DNA of 20,438 nt from Ophiothrix spiculata (lineage: Eukaryota > Echinodermata > Ophiuroidea > Amphilepidida > Ophiotrichidae), in assembly GCA_000969725.1 (NCBI GenBank), contig JXSR01S041247.1; one strand, given 5' to 3'. A program made the position numbers and the translations under genes. Below are positions 9,801 through 15,800 of this stretch, in pieces. The notes under the pieces were generated by a model, which did not search any database, had not been told where the DNA came from, and was given only the letters and a program-made list of their open reading frames with translations. Within the stretch, counting starts at the first letter, position 1. The number at the start of each line of letters is the position of its first letter.

Positions 9801-12800
9801 TGTATGGTAACACAGAATTGGTTGCCGACATCTTTGGTGTGTCACCAGTTGAGAAGAGTCAAGAAAAGGAAGATGAAACACACCTGACCCATGAGGTGGT
9901 TGAGATTGATGATGATGATAACGAACAAAATATTGATGATGTTCATGATATAAAACAAACAGAGCAAAAAGAAAATGTCAAAGTTAATCAAGTTCCTGTT
10001 AAAGAAAATTCTCACAAGCCACCTGATGATGACCCATATGAATTCATTGCAAGTCAAAGGACGCCTAGGAAGGGCAAATCAAAACGTGCAAGAAAAGGAA
10101 AGAAACAAGCAGCAGATGCAAGTAGCAAGGCCAAGAAAGGAGGAAAGAAAGGAGGTAAGAAATCTCACACAGCACAGGCTGGAAAGAAACAGCAGACAGA
10201 CCCTGACAGAGGAAGGAAAGGAACTGATGCGAAAGATGTAGTCATCATTGATGATGAGTCACATGAGAATTTAGATGAGCAGCCATTGATTGATGATGCT
10301 AATCATCTTCCTACTAATAAACATGAATTATCAGATGCAAAGGGAAATGACTCGAAAAAAGATGAAGAAATTACAAGAATAGACGGCTTGTTTGCATCCC
10401 AAGCAACCAATAATAGCATCGATTCAAATGAAGATAGAGGCATACCACTCCATGATTACAATGAGAGTTCTGACGATGATGCTGGCAAATCTTACAAACG
10501 AGGCGGACAAGGATATAGAGATACGGTGGAATCAGGCAGCAAGAGAGTCACTAGGAGACAGAAACGGGATGCTAAAGTACAAAAGGACACTAGTTGTGAT
10601 GAAAAACAAGAAGATGGAATATCAACAAAAAGGAGGAACTCTAAGACGTATGGAAAGAAATCAAAACAAAAAAAGCAAAGCACTTCAGATTCTTCATCAG
10701 CCAAGGAGGATGAAGAGAGAGTTGAGTCCGAGGTTTCTTTTATACAAGACCATCTGCTAGAGTGTGATGACATGGATTTGTATCTTGATGGGGACAGTCA
10801 AAGACCAACTATTGATAAGGAAGAGAGGCACTTGAAGCTCAAAAATGTCTCAAGAAATGCATCCAAACATCTACAGAGTGATGAAAAAGACAGTGCAGAA
10901 GAGATAGACAACGACGTGTCTGATGCTGATGAGAGAAATGCTAAATCAGATCATGTAGCTATTATAGACGATGTATCTGTCAGGCCCGTTGCTACATCAG
11001 AACGTGGTGATTTAGAGCCTATAGTGATTGAAGATGATGGAAGTCATCAGGAAGATGAACCTGGCCCATCTAAGATAAACTCAGAAATTGAGGATACATT
11101 TAAAAAGCCACCTCCAGTACAAAGAATAAGGCAAAGATCAAAATCCAAAGTAGATTATGTTTCCATCTCCATACCACCAGCAACCACTATGAAGAATCAA
11201 ACACCAACGAAGAAGCAAAAGAAAGACCAAACAAGACCTCTGCATGATCCAGATGAGGAAGAGCTAACCATTCAAGATTCGCAAACAGAGAGGAAGGAAC
11301 GAAATCCTGGTGGAGCACAGGTGTTCTTTAAGTCTTACAAGAGAGGAAGTATCCAAATCAGAAGAAAACAGAATAAGGATGACAACGTTGTGGCAGATGT
11401 ATTAGCAAATGATTCAGATCAATCGGAAGAGGGAGAATCAAAAGAGAGTGATGATGCCATGGATGTAAGTGATGGTCCGGAACATTCTGAAGATGATGAT
11501 GATGATGATGGTGGGTTTTTGTTTACCCCAGATGAACGAGAAGATGACTTTGCAAAATCTATCGAAGAAAGTGTCAGCCAAATATTAGAATCAGTACAAT
11601 CACCAAATCAAGAAAGCGTGACACGTTTAAAGAGTTCTCCTGCCAATGACAGTGCATCATCAAAGTGTACAAGACCAGTGAGAAGTACCCGGCAAACAAA
11701 AACTTTACAACCAAGCTTGGATAGTGACTCACCTAAGAATTCAAGGAAACCAGCAGATGTTAATACAGATTTGGAGCAAAATAAAGACCGACATGTTCAA
11801 AATCAAGAAAATGCTAAAGAAAAGAATACTGCCAAGTCATCTTGTTTGCCAGTTGAATCTGAAACCTCGACAAAGAATACAAATGCTTTGGACGGTACTA
11901 ACATGGGTAATGTACAGACCAGAAGTCAACGTAGTAATAAGGACAGAAATGAGACGAAGATGTCCTCTCAACAAATTTCTCCAAGAAAGGGAAGAAGTCG
12001 GAGCAGAGAAAAGAAAGATTTTACATCTGGTAATGATCCTAGAAAGAAGACCGTTGATATTGACAGAATTAATCAGAAAAATAATCAAACCACGGCTGAG
12101 AGTGAATCGGTAATGCCAAATGAGAATAAACCAGAATTGATTCACAAAAAAGATGCTTCGACCAAAAGTGACTGGGAAATTGCCTTAGAGCTTGCCAAAG
12201 AATTTGGGACAGCCCCCAAGCAATTTCGATCCAAATCTCTACAGAGAGCATCTGATGGAACTAGAAGATCATCACTCAGAAAAAAACGAGCATTGTCTTT
12301 AGAAAATGTCTCTGTAACAAACTGCCAATTCAATGAAAAACAAAGTCAACCTGATGGGGACATGCAAGTGATCGGTGATTTCTCCTCCGAGGATAACAAG
12401 GATGTAGCATCCAGTGGTAAGAAGAAACAAAATAAATCTGTGCAAAAAGGTTTCAAAGATAAGCATTCCAAAAAGTCATCAAGTGCTAAAGATAATAGCA
12501 GCAAGTCTACAGAGAAAAAGCAAATCGGAGAACAACAGGGTATGGATTGCCATAATGATGCAAAGGAGAAGGGAGGCAAATCAGACAAGAAGTCAAGTCA
12601 GTCTAATGATATCAAAACGGTTATTCCTGAGACCCCTCTCCTTCCTGATGTTGATATCAACTGCTCTGCTCAAGAGGAATTTAATGTTACATCTCAACAA
12701 CGTAAAAGGAGATCTTCACATGGATTATCAACACAAACTACAAAGGATACAAAGAAATCAAAACGTACTGAGTCGGAGTCAGCAGATAATAACCAGGAAG

Positions 12801-15800
12801 TTGAAAATGATAAATTGATTGATTTGGAAACACAAATGTGTGATGCAGAAGAAGTTTCTCATAAGGGAGATCATCTAGAAGGAAGTGACAAAAAATCTAG
12901 AAAGACTAGACAAAGACAAGCTGCAAAGCTTGATGAAGAAGGTAATAGTTCCAAATCTAAATGTGAAGAAGTGCAGTTATCAGTGAGGAAAACTAGACAA
13001 TCTTCAAAGCAAATCAGTTCTTGTGGGTCTGTTGATGATGATGTGAAACAAATTCCAAGTTCAATTTCTAGCGAACATTTATCAGGAAGAAAACAAAAGG
13101 AAAAAGAAATCAGTGATGGTGAAATATGTGAAATTGTAGTGTCTAATGATTCCGTAATAACTGAAAACACTGGGAGTGGAACCAGGCATTCAAGACTTCG
13201 CAACAGGTCAAAGGATAAAAATAGTATTGCATCAAGTCAAGAGGAAAAATCCTCACAACAACAAGGAAGGCCATCACGAAGTAGGAGATTGAGGTCCAGA
13301 AGACTACAGCCCTCGTCACAGTCTAGTGATGCTGACAGCACTGATTATAGCATGTCAAGAAGCCGGGAAAGGAGGTCAAAGTCTGTGGATCCGCTTGAGA
13401 GAAATACTGCATCTACGAGGAGATCACACCGGAGGGGGACCTCTGTGAATATATCTATTACGGGAGTGAGCACAAATCGGACGAGCTCAAGAAGTAGCGA
13501 ACGACTGATGACGTCTAAATCACAAGACAAAAGAAACAAGCCATCAACTCCTGAAACTCTGAGGAGGTCAAATAGAAGCGGTAATACTCAAGTAGAGGAT
13601 GTAGTCTGCATTTCTGAAAGTTTAATCCAAAAGACTGGAACAGAACAAGCCACTGAAAATGAAAGCAAGGTTTCATCAACACCTAACACACAGAAATCAG
13701 GGACCAAAAAAGGAAGTATCCAGTCAACTCAAAATTCACCCAGACCAAGTACTCTGTCAAAGAGGAAAGCCAAGATTGCCGGAGCTTCTGGTGTCAACTC
13801 TGATGTCTTGTTTAGTGAAGAAGAGGAGGGGCGTAAACTGACAAAAGAGAAGAAAGAAAGGATTGGTTTAGGGAAAGGCAGCGACACAACCGAATCCATT
13901 GACCTCGCCATCAGCAATGAAGAATACGAACAGGAAGATCCAGGTAGGTAACAGATCAAGTTTTGAAGTGAACAACATCTTATATTATGCTGCTTTCATA
14001 CATATTGTAGGTCTGTCGCTTGGTTGGTTTCTCACTTTTGTAGCTTTGCAGTTTTGTCGCTTTGCATATTTGCCGCTTCATGTTGCTCTGAAAGTTGAAT
14101 TCCTTTCAATTTGAAAAATCTTGTCGTGCGACAAAAGTTTGCAGATATCTATTATCTCGGCGACATGTAGCTTTGCCGATACGACAACCGGAAGCGACAA
14201 GTTTTTGCAAAAAATGTATGTCATGTAGCAACAAAGCTGCAAAACTACACGAATATGAAAACAGCATTAAAGTCATTGAATTCCCTACAATACAAATCTG
14301 CAGCATACATTGTCTGTTCTTAGTTTTTTTGCATAAAACCTTATTCTATCTCGAAAGTATTTTATTCGACTTGCATCGGGTTTTTTTTGACAAGAGTCTA
14401 TTTTATGGAACTAAATCGGAGTTACATTCAATGCATTTGAAAATATAGTGTGTTGTGTATATGACTACATTTTGGTGTGCACATATAAATTACAGTTTAA
14501 ATACATTGCTGCCCATCTGTCTGAAAACTTCTGCGCATTTGTCTGAAAAATCACCTGAAAATCTTCTATTGATATTGAGCTTATGAATAATTGATATGGT
14601 AAATTTTATGAGATGTACATGTTGTGCATATATGTATCCCGGATATGTGTATGGTCCATGAAATCAGCCATTTTTATGGTAATGAAATTCAAATATCAGA
14701 AGATTTATTCATATTGAAAAGATAAGTCACCTATACAAGCATGAGTTTTTGATGATTTTAGGTTGTTTGATATAAAACATGAAGTTTTTTGAAAATTTGT
14801 ACGCATGCGGAAATAGTAAGTGTTAACATTGTACACAGGACAAGCTCGTGAGACTATATGCAACAATGATTGGTAGTTCAATTTGTGACAAGATCGGTCT
14901 AAAGCAAGGTGATATGCTTGTTTGCTTTATAAGCCTGTTTACTTTGTGCATTGGTTACTTTAATATATATTTACTGCTCATGAGGGCAATGGTGCGAAAT
15001 ATCTACCCAAGGCAACTGGAGACCGTGGAAGTACTATTGCCCAACACCAAAGGTGGAGGGCAATAGTAGGCCCACGGTCTCCAGTCAAAGAGTGTATGAT
15101 AGATATTTTGCACTATTGTTCGGAATAAAGAGCAGCAAATATTTGTTTTTATACCGTATAAAAATATTGTCATTTGATAACTTGCATAAACTCACTTAAT
15201 GTGTGCATACTGAGTTACGCTTAACGAACTTGCATGGTCTAGTCTAGTCCTAGCTAAATGCCACCAGTGTGAAGATTTTTCACTTGTTCCAAATGACCTA
15301 CAAGCCACAGCATGTAAAATACACTTACAAATCTTGAATCTTATTCATCTGGCAATTGTTTTGATTCCTCCATCTGGTCAATTGTCTTCATTTCATGAAA
15401 CTTAACAGAGGAACATTTAGAGCGTAAACAAATGTTCTCAGCCGTGCTAGCTATTAATATTAATCGTTAATGCAAAGATATAATACAGGCAATTTACCAA
15501 CAAAATGGTTGCAGTATTATTATCATGTTTACTTCAATCCCAATTAAGAATAAAATTTTAATAATAGCTTGTTTGCATGTTTTGCTATTTAGATTAATCC
15601 TGTTCCTTCATTTTTCTGCTTACAGAAGTACAAAAGAGATATTCTGAACAGCAGACAAGGGGCAACTTTGAACCACAAGTCACAATTCTGGAACAAAATG
15701 TTACCAACAGACGGCGGAAGAACAAACTATCCAGAAAAAAGCTACGCGACCAGTCAGATAAGACATCGGCATCCTCCACAGTGTCTGGTACTGAGACTGA

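Larger units (their letters stand above)
13944..15625 (+). other. Intron splitting the giant central region (1,682 bp)
   Basis: Runs from GTAGGT to a TTTTTCTGCTTACAG acceptor and interrupts a Gly/Glu codon in phase 1. It contains an inverted-repeat region (14037-14250) and a long foldback (14961-15146). Nothing else supported is seen in 14251-14960 or 15150-15625, both AT-rich. Confidence 0.85.

Noticed and set aside
9707..13951. Free-standing 1,414-codon gene starting at 9707 and ending in TAA
   Set aside because: The start is TTG inside an exon, the frame continues upstream to the splice acceptor at 9468, and the TAA lies beyond a consensus donor.
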